The notes: generated from the letters alone by a model not told the origin. A DNA stretch of 20,964 bases from Phoronis ovalis (GCA_028565635.1 JAOXYB010107825.1:1-20964); one strand, 5' to 3'. Shown: positions 11,401 to 20,964, counted from the first letter of the stretch. Made by a program: numbers and translations.

Positions 11401-12071
11401 TGATTTTAAATGCATTCATTGATAATATATCCTATTCCGAATCTAGCCCAGAGAATATAGCTACCCAAGCCCATACTACCTGCCGCAGTTTATCTTAACA
11501 ATAGCGTTGAGCATTTTCATATTCTACATTTCAGAGGAAACGGTCATGAAGTGGTCGAAGTGAATATTATTATATTTATAACTTGTTTTATTTGGTCAGA
11601 ATGAAAAAGACAATCAAGTTTTCAGTCTATTCATACTAACTATGTAAAGCACTCGAGAAGCAAAGAAACGACCGGATTCATCCTGAAAGTTTGTGATTTT
11701 TAGATCATCTTCATCTGCATTTTACAATCTCATGTGTGAAATGTCTGTTTCAGTTAATAAAACTACATACAGAGATGCCAAGGTCAGAGCAAAAACATGC
11801 GGGAGATTAGTGTTTTTGTGACGCCATTTGAATCTGAGATTAATAATAATAGTTAATTAATACTCACCCGCACAAATATCACTATTGTTTTTTGATTTCT
11901 ATACATATCACAGAACTTAATTTCTTTGTCTTCCTCATCTCGCACACAAAGGTCTTCTAAAATATCAAATTTGATTTCTATTTCTTGAGATTCTCCCCTT
12001 GAAATAGAGATATTTTCGTTTACTTTATTTTGAGTCAAGTCTGGTTCTGGTTCCCAATCACGGTCGGCCAT
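8471..12071 (-). CDS. PRXL2C: Peroxiredoxin-like 2C (AhpC/TSA domain, AAED1 family), complete, 6 exons
   Basis: Exons, 5' to 3': 12071-11868, 11382-11346, 10101-10016, 9659-9551, 9245-9123, 8598-8471, totalling 687 nt (228 aa plus TAA). This is close to the roughly 226 aa of the vertebrate protein. All junctions are GT-AG and phases close. The thioredoxin-like fold is recognisable in order: IVIFVR before the active site, HFLCFMC (C72, C75; CxxC), NLVVVGC (beta strand), a CPVYVDADRKIYKALG segment, WQGDPHQQGG, the GP-GN turn across exons 5/6, and IDHAPINSLLQIAGVQ near the C terminus. An in-frame TGA precedes the ATG by one codon, which fixes the start. No signal peptide or membrane segment is seen, so the protein is probably soluble and intracellular. 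The family is inferred to act in thiol redox chemistry; its substrate is not established. Intron 2 (1.2 kb) carries hairpins and a minisatellite. Confidence 0.95.
10765..10916. repeat. Two strong inverted repeats in PRXL2C intron 2
   Basis: Hairpin 1 pairs CTGCACAAA (10765-10773) with TTTGTGCAG (10792-10800), with an inner CGA/TCG pair. Hairpin 2 pairs CCCATTATGTAGATATA (10872-10888) with TATATCTCCATAATGGG (10900-10916), one mismatch in 17, with an 11-nt loop. Both fit remnants of a small fold-back element. A role as RNA structure is possible but has no other support. Confidence 0.6.
11162..11245. repeat. 21-bp minisatellite, four copies
   Basis: GATCCATTATAACATTTTAG-T repeats at 11162, 11183, 11204 and 11225. 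The first three copies are identical and the fourth diverges in its second half. It lies in PRXL2C intron 2. The near-identity suggests recent expansion and likely length polymorphism. Confidence 0.95.
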
Positions 12072-12328
12072 TTTTCAAATTCCTAGTTACAGCTCCCTCT
12101 GGTGGACGTTTTACGAAACTTCACATTAACTGACCTTAATTCACCTCCTGACCGTTATAATGGGGAAATAAAATAAAAATGTTACCAAACTTTCACTGAT
12201 ATCTGAAATTAGATAATTGTTACCCTTGTTCGTTATAGTTACACCTATCTTTTTAAATGCCGCTATGTAAAACAAACCGGGTAAGAAAAGGATTCAGTAC
12301 CATTGACCACATATTTGTATTACTGTAG
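12072..12328. promoter_or_regulatory. PRXL2C upstream region
   Basis: This stretch runs from the PRXL2C start codon to the next inverted-repeat element, so the promoter must lie here or inside that element. No TATA box is evident at a convincing distance. No gene or repeat is seen. Confidence 0.4.
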
Positions 12329-13089
12329 GTTTCCGAGTTATGCTCTTTTGTATATACAACATACAGGTTTGTGATGCGGTAAAATGACGTCAGAAATATA
12401 TCTGTTATTACGAGACATTGAGGGGGGAAATGGGTAGGGACCACCGCTTAAAGAAGGAAATAATATTGCCTTTTCACAAATCACAAATGATAAATTCTTG
12501 CAATCGTGGGTCACGAAAATAATATAACTCTTTCCCACCTCAACAATAATTACTGTATATATAAACAGGTTGTACACAATACTATTGGACGCTCCGAAGC
12601 AGATAGTTATACTGCAAATTATTCAAAATGGTTAGAGCGTACTCGAGGGATTTTCGTTTGAGAAGCTACAAAGGGGGTAAGCAAGAGGATTCAATTTCAT
12701 TGCAAAGAAAGCAAAAATGATAATCTGGTTGCATAAACAAAAATTTATGTAAAGCTATAACACGAAAATAAAACATAACGTTTATCACTTTGCACGGACC
12801 AAAATAAACTTCAATGATTCCCATAGCACGAAAATAAAATATCCCTTTCACACCTGTAGGAAAATAGGTTTGCCCCAGCTTTATCTACCTGAATAGCCTG
12901 ATGACCCCTGTCCCTCTAAATACACAAACTAGTGCTGGGGTGTGTATATATTTATGTATACGGAATTCAAGATTCTGTGTTTCCTCAGCAATTCCCTGAC
13001 AGACTAAGCTGATGACGTCAGAAAAATCTGAGTAGTTGTCACAAACCAGTATTTAGTACTTTATCCGGTGTGAGCATAACTCGGAAATC
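12329..13089. mobile_element. Candidate TA-flanked inverted-repeat element (Tc1/mariner-like MITE)
   Basis: TTTCCGAGTTATGCTC (12330-12345) recurs as its exact reverse complement at 13072-13087. TA lies just outside a further 1-2 bp on each side, which fits a TA target site. About 35 nt inside, both arms carry GGTTTGTGA, so the similarity extends inward in diverged form. The interior (about 760 bp in all) holds two ATGACGTCAGAAA sites, with the CRE palindrome TGACGTCA at 12385-12392 and 13013-13020. It also holds two CACGAAAATAAAA repeats (about 12761 and 12828). No transposase reading frame is seen. The assignment to Tc1/mariner is inferred from the TA flanks only. Confidence 0.6.
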
Positions 13090-13386
13090 TACTATAAGAT
13101 CTCTTATTGGTATTTACTGTTACAAAAATAAGAAAAAGTTATTGTTTGCATTTTATATTGATTATCATGAAATGGCGTTTAATAAAACTAGAGTGGAACT
13201 ATGGAATAAGGTAATAGATTTTAAAAAAACGAAAAAAATCCTAAACATTGTTATGCCATTATATAATAAAACAAAATCCTGTATTTTTGTAAATGGTTAA
13301 AGGGTGAAAATCTGCCGTCGCTATTATTTATACTTGACTTAAACTACTTCTGTCAAATTATTATGTTGGTTTAAAGGAATTGAACG

Positions 13387-13662
13387 CAGGGCCGTCAGAC
13401 ACTTTTTCAAAAGGAGGGTGCGTTTGTAGTGTTTTTAGAATTTTAGAATTACCGATTTAAGAAAATATCAGTTTGAAAAAGGGTCGCTGAACCGCTGATG
13501 TCTCCACATTACCAAAAAAAAGTTGACGAGCAAAAAAAAAGAAAAAATGCCTCACAACAAAATTTCAAACCTCAAATGGGTGGTGCGTTACGCGTTACTA
13601 CATAATATGTTCCTCCCATTTCGAAAGGGGGTGCGTTCAGTGGGTGCGAACTGACGGCCCTG
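13387..13662. mobile_element. hAT-like MITE inserted in the LINE relic
   Basis: CAGGGCCGTCAG at 13387-13398 is mirrored exactly by CTGACGGCCCTG at 13651-13662, giving a 276-bp element. Tips beginning CAGGG are typical of hAT non-autonomous elements. The interior has no coding capacity and repeats AGGGTGCGTT / GGGGTGCGTT near its two ends. No intact 8-bp target duplication is visible (ATTGAACG against ATATGTTC), so the insertion is old or one flank is rearranged. The LINE protein trail resumes right after it. Confidence 0.8.
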
Positions 13663-14149
13663 ATATGTTCTAAACAAAAAAAAATATCACTGCAATTAAA
13701 ATTATTTGTCTTACTGTATGCAATTAATACTATTATTCCGACAGAATATAGTAAAGAACTTCAGTTAACTTTAAATGCAATGAATGATTATTGTTTAAGA
13801 TAAAATTGAAGATTAAAATATTATTATTCTCTCAAGAGATAATGTACGTCTAAGAGCAGCTGAAAAAAATTGTCATTTTCACTTTTAATGTAACACTGGA
13901 TATTATAGATGACTTCCCATACTTAGGCGTCATATCTGTTTCATTTATATATAATAGTAAGTTCCAAAAAAAACAATGAAAAAAATTATGATACAGGAAG
14001 CAGAGCTATATTTTTCATTTTGAAAAAGACAAGTAAACTTTTATTAAGTGTATGGCTGGGAAGTTTGGGGAATCGAGAAGGTAACTTTATAGTAGAAAGA
14101 CTTCGTACACGATTGTGCTGGGTGTTAACAAAAATCCGATCACTTGTGT

Positions 14150-14520
14150 AAAGGGTGGGTCCACATGCGCATGTTATGATATGGGTTTAAAAAAAACCTA
14201 AACGCGCGTATAAAGCCAGTTAAAAAAGCACCTCATTGGAAGACTGGTAGGTTTACAAAATGACGCTTTAATGTTACGCACCTAATGATGAAAATCATAC
14301 CCTTATTTACTTTTAATATCTGTGTGACTGCATCTGATGATGAAAAATACGCCTACTTTATATATAACACTTGTAATACGTAACTGTATCTGTGGTGTAT
14401 TTTAAAAATATTTAGCTAAATATACACCCTTAACGCGAAACACACGTTACGTGGCTCATCAATGAAAATAATATCCCCTTTTCATGTGATTTTTCATTCG
14501 CGCATGCTGGCCCACCCTTT
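14150..14520. mobile_element. Second MITE in the LINE relic
   Basis: AAAGGGTGGGTCCACATGCG from 14150 is matched in inverse by CGCATGCTGGCCCACCCTTT ending at 14520, with about two mismatches. The 371-bp interior contains three loose repeats of a TGATGAAAA..ATACCC-like block (near 14286, 14336 and 14460) and two GTRACTGYATCTG motifs. No transposase or clear target duplication is seen. LINE similarity stops at its left edge and resumes on its right. Confidence 0.7.
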
Positions 14521-15773
14521 GATTCATGTAACTTCCGGGACAAAAATACATCAAACACCCTTGTTCGCTCAAATTGGGATAATATTTGTTGATATTAAAA
14601 TCAAAACAAGGATAATTATATATTGGAGAGTTGTCATTTATAATGAAAACAAATTATCTAATGTTGTAAATAAAATTTTATATGAATTACTATATGGCCT
14701 CGTCTCTAAATTAAAAGGACAAATGATTGTGAACAAATAGTGAATCTTGAAATATATATATATACTTTCGTAACAATTTTTAAAGTATTCCTAACGAAAT
14801 TTACAATTTTTATAATGTATGTTAAATTATTAAAATGTAAACTAACAGTATTGATAAGTCTAATCAATAGGTAAGTCTTCAAGATAAATGATAGACACGC
14901 TTAACCCCTTATCAATCCATTTTTTAAAAATAACTATGTTAAGCTTTGTTATCAATAGTTATAACTGAGCCTTTGTTTGTTTTGGATATCATGTTTCACA
15001 TTGGTTAATGTTGCGGTGTTTGCATAAAATAGGCATCATATTGTATGGTGTAACAGCATATCGTGATCAAACTGGTTACTTGTAATCCGTACATCAAATC
15101 TGTTATAATTATTAAATATGATAAAATTTATAAAACATAGACTATTAATATCAATAATCTAGATTTGTTTATCAGGCTTGTTTTAATTTAAGGCATCAAA
15201 AAATAGATTGAAATTCAATGCTTTATTCTTTTAAATTTCATAATTATAGATTCAATGACCTTCGATCTACTATAATCTGTCTGAGCGTTAAAAGCAATGT
15301 CAATAGGAAGGCGGGTCAAAATCATACGGGGCAGTTTAAACCCACACGGTTGGTGCCCTGTACCAATTGCTTTCAGACTCTACCCTTTCCTTCACCTCCA
15401 ATTTCCAAAAAGGTAATTTGGCTTTCCTAAAACATATCTTTTCTGCAAACATGATCGCGTTGGCCCTTTCAGTTACATTGAAAAATGACAAAAGTATAGC
15501 CTTTCATAAACCCAGAGATCGTCATTACCTGCTTTATATGCTATTGCAATATATAACTGTACATTAAGTTAATTATATATATGCCGTATGTGACTGAAAT
15601 TGAATGACATTCCAGCAGACACAGATAATCTAATTTCCCTAAATAATGATCATTAGTCACCAAAACCTGAAATCGTGAGTAACATTTTGCTGACACTCAA
15701 TGAGGAATATTAGTGACCGAAGAATCGCTGTAAGATATAATATATGTTCTAATAAAATTGATACACCGATCAA

Positions 15774-15795
15774 TCATACATACATACATACATAC
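15774..15795. repeat. (CATA)n microsatellite
   Basis: About five uninterrupted CATA/ATAC units. Confidence 0.9.
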
Positions 15796-15942
15796 TGAGA
15801 GAACCCAGAGTTAGGATAACAGTGGTTTTAGCAACAAAACAATTTATATAAGCCATATCAGTTGATTTTATTCCATTCATTTGATATACATGTGCAATAA
15901 TTTTAGCTCGAAATTCTATGAGTCATCGTATTTCCTTACTTT

Positions 15943-15948
15943 TTTATT
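15943..15948 (-). terminator. Candidate polyadenylation signal of the LIM gene
   Basis: AATAAA on the minus strand, about 185 nt past the LIM gene stop codon. A second hexamer lies about 75 nt further on. Confidence 0.4.
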
Positions 15949-16132
15949 AATACAAAATATGAATTCCGAAATATTAAATATATTGAACTACAAAGCACAT
16001 AATGCGTATATACCTAAAAAGTATCAAAATTTTAATTAAAATGTTTTTCGACGTTGATATAACATATGTAGTATCTAGCAGACAAAGGCAATGCTGGAAT
16101 GTATCATAGATTTTGTCGAAAATATAATATTC

Positions 16133-17814
16133 TCAAGCGGTTTTAATACATTTGTCACAATATGTTTGTCCAGCTTTTTCGAAGAAACCTTCTTCACCGA
16201 AGGGGTCTTTGCAGCCCTAAAAAAATATACAACACCTACATTTAACGAAAATTGATCACAATTACTTAAATCCACTTAAACCATAATTAATTAACATGTA
16301 TCGCCTGCCAGCTAACACTGACAAGAGGAAGAATCATGGCCGACACTATTTAACCAAATATTCAGGTGAGTTAAAAGAAAAAATACCAACAGCTATTTTT
16401 TTCGAATATGTTATTTCAGTATCCCTGTTCAGTTGTTTCAATATACATTAGCGGTACATTATCAAGGAGCTATCGAATTTAACTTACGTTGCAAACAAAG
16501 CAGTCCGGGTGAAACTTCTTTTCTCCCACGGTCACGAACTTTCCGACCATAGATTTGCTGCAAATATCGCATTTTGGGGAAAATAACTCTTCAAAGTCCT
16601 CACTAAAATTAAGAAATGAAAATAACAAAAACTTAAAACACAAGAAATTTAATTTATGCTAGACATTACTGGCAAACGGGAGCATATATTCCTGCATCGT
16701 ATCATTCAGTTGTTTTAGGTCAAAGGTCTATTATATACTCTTCTATTAACAGGTACTAGGAACATTTAAAAAATATAATGCCGGTTTTATATCAAAAGTC
16801 TATTGGCATCTAAATTTTCAAAATCAAGAGCTATACATGGACACCACATATATTAATTTTACATAATGTCTACATGACTATAGCGTGTCTTGAGAAGTTA
16901 ATGAATAACGTTGATTGTTCGTGTTGTCTTACCGGCAGTAGGGTTTTCCATCTTTCTCAGAAAACCCGCCTTCGAATGGATTACCACATTTGGTACAAAC
17001 GAAATGTTCAGGGTGCCATTTTTGATTTAGGGCAGTTGTGTATTTCTGGAATAAAAGCAGCAGATTCTTTCATTTAGTATGTTTAGGAAGCCAAACATTT
17101 TAATTTGTTCTGAATCAATTAGCTAGTCTCAATTAATTTTTAATCAATCTAACTAATTAGCTAAGTGTTACACGGAATTGATGTGACTAGACACACTATC
17201 ATGGTAAAACCGTAGTAAAACTGATCTGCGATTGTATTATTTCTAGCCTCTAAATACAATTAACGGGGGAAGTTGCTATACTAAACTTAATGCACGATTG
17301 TAAACTCTTTACTTAATTTCATAAAAATAAACCCTATAAATTATAATGCAAGTAAATTAAATGTCCATTTTGTAGTATAGGTTGACTATATTAGTTTATG
17401 CTTACCCCAACGATTGCTTCGTTACAGCCCGCGCATTTTGGAGAAAACTGATCTTGATAATCTTTCGGGCAATACGGTTTCCCTTCGTGTTCAACGAATT
17501 TGCCATCTGAAAATTTGTCCTTGCAAACAGTGCAAACAAAATGTTCAGGATGCCAGCTTTTCCCCATAGCGGTCGTTATCTGAAGAATCGAGAAAAGTAC
17601 GTGACTGTGAAGACATTTTACAAATGTTATTTAGTAAAATGTTTGTTCTTCAGGGTTGATATATTATTTTACGAAGATGACTCTGAATTGAATATGTGCG
17701 TATTCAAAGTCTTAAAATTTGCAGTATAAAATGGCAATGCATTAATATATAATTAAATACAATACATACCGTGCCTTCAATTGGCTTCTCACATCCAGCG
17801 CAATCTTTCGACAT
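16133..17814 (-). CDS. Three-LIM-domain, LIM-only protein (paxillin-like LIM domains), complete, 5 exons
   Basis: Exons, 5' to 3': 17814-17770, 17579-17406, 17045-16933, 16602-16488, 16216-16133, totalling 531 nt (176 aa plus TGA), all GT-AG with closed phases. Three LIM domains fill the whole protein with full zinc ligands. LIM1 has C5, C8, H25, H28, C31, C34, C52, D55. LIM2 has C64, C67, H84, H87, C90, C93, C110, D113. LIM3 has C122, C125, H142, C145, C148, C151, C169, C172. The signatures TAMGKSWHPEHFVC and FSPKC between domains resemble paxillin/Hic-5 LIM domains most. Paxillin has four LIM domains plus N-terminal LD motifs; neither the fourth domain nor LD motifs are present. An in-frame TAA at 17868-17866 supports the ATG. 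LIM proteins bind other proteins, often at actin adhesions or in muscle. That role is inferred. Confidence 0.92.
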
Positions 17815-20060
17815 ATTTTTAATAAATTCCACAGGCAGAAGTTGACGAATCTGGTAGTTGAGTAATTATGTATACGGGAATATCCACCTGCAGCTTTTTG
17901 CAGCACAGACAAAATGGTGTAGGAGGAGGCCTTGATAAGCTTTTATTAGTACTTGATTGAAATGATAACACCGCTGACAACGAAACGGCGATTTATTACT
18001 TTGTGTATTTAACCTCCCTTTTATTACCTATGCTCCGTTTCTAACCTATAAAAAGAAAAGCAAACAGAATTAAAATCTTTATTAACAGCCTAAAAGATTG
18101 CAGTAACAACCCTACCGGCTACGGAAACCATCTCAATAAAAAAGTATACTGTTTCTCGGACTGTTTATACACTAAACTATATACCTGGTGCAATGTTTTG
18201 TTGTCCGATGCAAGTTCTTCGGATTATACGTTACAGCGAGGTCGTTACAATGTCATGACATTTAGGTTTGTGACGTCGACTTTTTATGATTTATTTTAAA
18301 ATTGTTGAACCCACATATTTTTTCTAAAAAACTATTTAACCTAATATTAAGTTAAAGTCTACTTGTCATTTATCCATAGTTATTTATAAGAATGTATGAT
18401 ACTAATATTTGTAAACTCACCAGATGCTAGCCCCATAATTATATCAATCATGGGACTTCTTTTTGGGAAACACAATTACTGTGCGATAGTTAGCAAGTTA
18501 CTAGAACTGAAACGGTTATTATTAAATCTACGGTTTTCACAGTTTTGATACTTTTACGTCGAAAGATATTTTTAGCAAAATCAATCATTATTTTAACACC
18601 GCGTCGCGTCCCTAGAATCACAGTTACTAAAACAAGATATGAACTAAAGAATGCAAACACAATCCTACACGACAAATATTAATGAAATACCACGATCGAT
18701 AACGATAGGTGAATATTTCGTTCTCAAAATATATACATTTGCAACGCCAGTGCCTTTTGCTTTATCACAAGTTTTACTTTTTGCTACACAATGTGCTTTA
18801 CGACATGTACTTTTTACGCATCACTTCGGACATAAATTGTTTACCTTTTTTACAACACTATAACCTAATGGTGACAGAAAACCTGACACGGTGCCGTGAT
18901 CGAACACGTGTGCAGCTCCTTCTGCCTATATTATGAATACTCCCTGAGGCTCAACTATGTACGCCTTAAATTACGTTTTAGATGTAATATAACTTAATCA
19001 TTTTATCGGTACTGTATCAGCATTGTGCCTATCTACGTTATTTTTATATCAAATATATCAATTTACCACAGTACAATCTTGATAAAGGCAATAACTAGCA
19101 TTCCTGAATGTTCGATTCAGACCTGAATATAAAGATAAAATGTGATTGTAAAGTATCACAATGCGAATATAAAAATATTAGTTGGTGTCGTAAAGGGCGT
19201 CATACAAAAAAGACATGTAGGATAGGATACGAAGTGTGGAGAAATTATTAAAAAACTATTGTACATTTAATATTCATGACAGTGTATTATTGATATTTGG
19301 CATAAGGCTCTCTTTGCCGTAGGTTATTATGAAGTATTACAATTTACGTGGCATCGCAAGATAACCACCAGTGGACAATTTTTTACTTCATTTTTCTTGG
19401 TAGGTACAATTTGACCAAACATAAAAAAGAGATCCATCTTAGATCATTCTTTTATGATATTAGCCAATCAGCATTCAGTCTTTACGAATAGTATTTGGCA
19501 AGTGACGATATCGACTGTCATCACAACGTGACTTTTAATGTATTTGTTCCTGCATTATACCATAAATAATGTCCTAATTATCCAACATTTTCTATATATG
19601 TTAATACTGCCTTAAAAAATCGGATTTTTTTTCAACTGCGGGGTATGTCTTCATCCACCGCTGACACGAGGGTATTGTTGCCCACGCTTGTTATTTCAAA
19701 GCCAATTTGTTACTTTTAGGATCTAAGGCTTGTCTGATTAGTATATAGAAATCAAATTGCCTGTTTAAAGCATGAACTAAAACTAAAACTAAAGCATGTT
19801 TTCTCGAAAGCGTTTATTGTTCTCGGACAATAAATGTTTTTTCGAACACTATTTCTTCATAGTGTCCAGTTAGTTGAACACTATATTTGTCTAGTAGAAT
19901 AATTCCGACACAGCCAAAGAAATGATAAAACATTAATGTTTCGTCTTGTCAGAAGACTTCTTCAGATAACTAATCAATTTCTATTATCACCACCAGGTAG
20001 CGAGATGGTGATCAGCTAATAGTGTTGTAATTTATTTATATTACCAACATGATGAAATTA
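17815..20060. other. Upstream flank of the LIM gene; no further gene seen
   Basis: The LIM promoter must lie here. On the minus strand TATAAA occurs near 18170. A good acceptor (CTTTTCTTTTTATAG, ending at 18046) could start a 5' UTR exon running into the first coding exon, which would imply a 5' UTR intron; this is unproven. Reading frames at 18490-18936 match nothing known. From 19800 to 20015 there is a cluster of hairpins. Confidence 0.4.
19813..20012. repeat. Cluster of short hairpins and palindromes
   Basis: In order: TTTATTGT/ACAATAAA (19813-19834); ACACTAT/ATAGTGT (19846-19865), with a second ACACTAT at 19878; the 14-bp palindrome AAACATTAATGTTT (19928-19941); GTCTT/AAGAC (19943-19957); ATCACCA/TGGTGAT (19986-20012). 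Five in 200 nt is denser than elsewhere in the window. It may be a transposon end. No coding sequence accompanies it. Confidence 0.5.
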
Positions 20061-20079
20061 GTTTATCGTAAAGAGAAAA

Positions 20080-20650
20080 ATGAATGAAAAATGGAAAGAA
20101 ATACATGAAATACCTTTTAAATGTACTAAGAATATTAAATTACAATGGTTACAGTTTAGAATAAATCATAGAATCATAGCAACAAACAAATTACTTAAGT
20201 ATATGTTGATTAAAGAAAGTAATTTATGTAGCTTTTGCCATGTAGTGCCTGAAACAGTAGAACATTCTGGAATGATGTTGTTGCATGGATATATACAGAA
20301 GCTGGGCTGCATATTGTTTTAAATGGCAAAAATCAAATCTTTGGGATAACTAAAAAAGACACAAATTACAAAATTATAAATTTTATTCTGCTAATTTCAA
20401 GATATTATATATATAAATGCAGAATTAGTAACAAGAAAGTGAATTTGAAAACTTGGATAACTGAAATTGAGCAATCCCTCAATTTAGAAAATATAATGGA
20501 GAACACCGGCTTTCGGTAGCTTCTAGTTAATACTCAACACTGTCAATTAGCACTGGTTATTTTATTATGTTATACTGTATTTTTGTAATTATGTTGTTTC
20601 TTGTGTCAAATAAAAAAAAGAGAAAAAAAAGAGAAAAAAAGAGAAAAATT
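20080..20650 (+). mobile_element. 5'-truncated 3' end of a second LINE with A/G-rich tail
   Basis: KWKEIHEIPFKCTKN, LQWLQFRINHRI, ATNKLL and CSFCHVVPETVEH match the C-terminal zinc-knuckle region of LINE ORF2 proteins common in invertebrates. After a break at about 20262 the reading continues in another frame as FWNDVVAWIYTEAGL, QIFGITKKD and LLISRYYIYKCR, ending at TAG 20517-20519. A short 3' UTR leads to AATAAAAAAAAGAG repeats (about 20608-20648), the usual LINE tail. The piece between EH and FW that normally holds the last zinc ligand is lost. This family differs from the relic at 13110. No target duplication was identified. Confidence 0.82.
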
Positions 20651-20964
20651 AAGTTCAAATATATGTATATATTCGTTTCTATGGGGCTTCCAAAGTGTCC
20701 GCCAGCCGGTCTTCAGTCGTGTATTGTTGATGAGTACCGTATGTTAGTAGTCAACCGATAAACTAGATAGCCTTTTAGCAAAGGCAGGGTTGCTCATATT
20801 GGCTTTTATGAACATTGTCTGATCTCTAAATCACCTTTCAACATCATTTTTGAATTTTTCAGCAAATAATAGAAATTCATTGCTTTAGGACTTCTTGACT
20901 TCTATGCTTTCTGAATTTTGAGAGTTTGAACTTTGACCTCCAGATGACCTTTTGACATTAAGGT
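20651..20964. other. Unassigned right edge
   Basis: No gene, splice-bounded exon or repeat that I can support. Confidence 0.4.

Larger units (their letters stand above)
13110..14737 (+). mobile_element. Decayed LINE reverse-transcriptase relic, interrupted by two insertions
   Basis: Pieces of one LINE reverse transcriptase follow in the right order but in shifting frames with stops. LLFAFYIDYHEMAFN (motif A, Asp kept) and KSCIFVNG fall within 13110-13297. GENLPSLLFILDLN is at 13301-13345. LKLFVLLYAIN is near 13700-13730, where the catalytic YADD has become YAIN. Then come LQLTLNAMNDYC, LSRDNVR, DIIDDFPYLGV (about 13895), VYGWEVWGIEK (about 14050), VLGVNKNPITCV (14116-14152) and VDIKIKTRIIIYW (about 14598). 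Insertions at 13387-13662 and 14150-14520 split it. It is a dead copy without its 5' part and endonuclease. The clade is uncertain. Confidence 0.85.
14740..16132. other. AT-rich intergenic region, 3' of the LIM gene
   Basis: I see no gene. It holds a short (TA)n run (about 14751-14763), a (CATA)n microsatellite at 15774-15795, and a locally GC-richer patch at about 15300-15420 that is not identifiable. The right end should include the LIM gene 3' UTR, with minus-strand AATAAA at 15948-15943. Confidence 0.5.

Noticed and set aside
13013-13035. CTGATGA followed by GAAA, recalling a hammerhead ribozyme core
   Set aside because: Five bases between the two boxes cannot form stem II, and no matching stems I or III were found.
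15218-15567. Two overlapping plus-strand reading frames
   Set aside because: No recognisable domain, biased AT-driven composition and no splice context.
16336-16373. Plus-strand ATGGCCGACACT followed by a GTGAGT donor, as in a first exon
   Set aside because: The frame stops after five codons, it lies within LIM intron 4 on the opposite strand, and no partner exon is visible.
230-17814. ENOSF1, PRXL2C and the LIM gene as a functional cluster
   Set aside because: They share a strand but are separated by 1.3 and 4.1 kb, each has its own likely promoter, and the products have no known common pathway.
18890-18925. GTGATCGAACACG resembles a tRNA/SINE B box
   Set aside because: No A box at the right distance, no cloverleaf, and no tail of a SINE.

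Overview
This window is animal nuclear DNA, not bacterial. It is AT-rich and intron-dense, and its open reading frames are mostly single exons bounded by GT/AG splice sites. Three multi-exon protein genes can be assembled by hand, all on the minus strand. The rest is introns, short inverted-repeat transposons, tandem repeats and two decayed LINE retrotransposons. The gene families, the CCCGGG-tipped MITE and the LINE types suggest a marine invertebrate. A bivalve or other lophotrochozoan is my best guess, but it rests on general resemblance only.

Layout. Positions 230-7149 hold ENOSF1 (L-fuconate dehydratase, enolase superfamily): 12 exons, 409 codons, with the last exon beyond the left edge. 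Its introns carry at least three inverted-repeat or tandem-repeat insertions. Positions 8471-12071 hold a complete six-exon PRXL2C/AAED1-type peroxiredoxin-like gene (228 aa, CxxC). Positions 12329-13089 look like a TA-flanked inverted-repeat element. Positions 13110-14737 are a plus-strand LINE reverse-transcriptase relic, split by two further inverted-repeat insertions. Positions 16133-17814 hold a complete five-exon LIM-only gene (176 aa, three paxillin-like LIM domains). The right flank (17815-20060) has no gene I can support, but it contains a run of hairpins. Positions 20080-20650 are the 3' end of a second, different LINE with an A/G-rich tail.

All three start codons are supported by an in-frame stop just upstream, and all exon phases close. 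The genes share no pathway: one acts in fucose catabolism, one in redox chemistry, and one is a protein-interaction/cytoskeletal adaptor. I see no operon-like logic beyond shared strand. No CRISPR array, rRNA, convincing tRNA or new multi-gene system is visible. The most notable items are a GC-AG intron required by ENOSF1, the nested transposon stack at 12329-14737, and the MITE at 2617-3030 built almost entirely of about 30-bp repeats.
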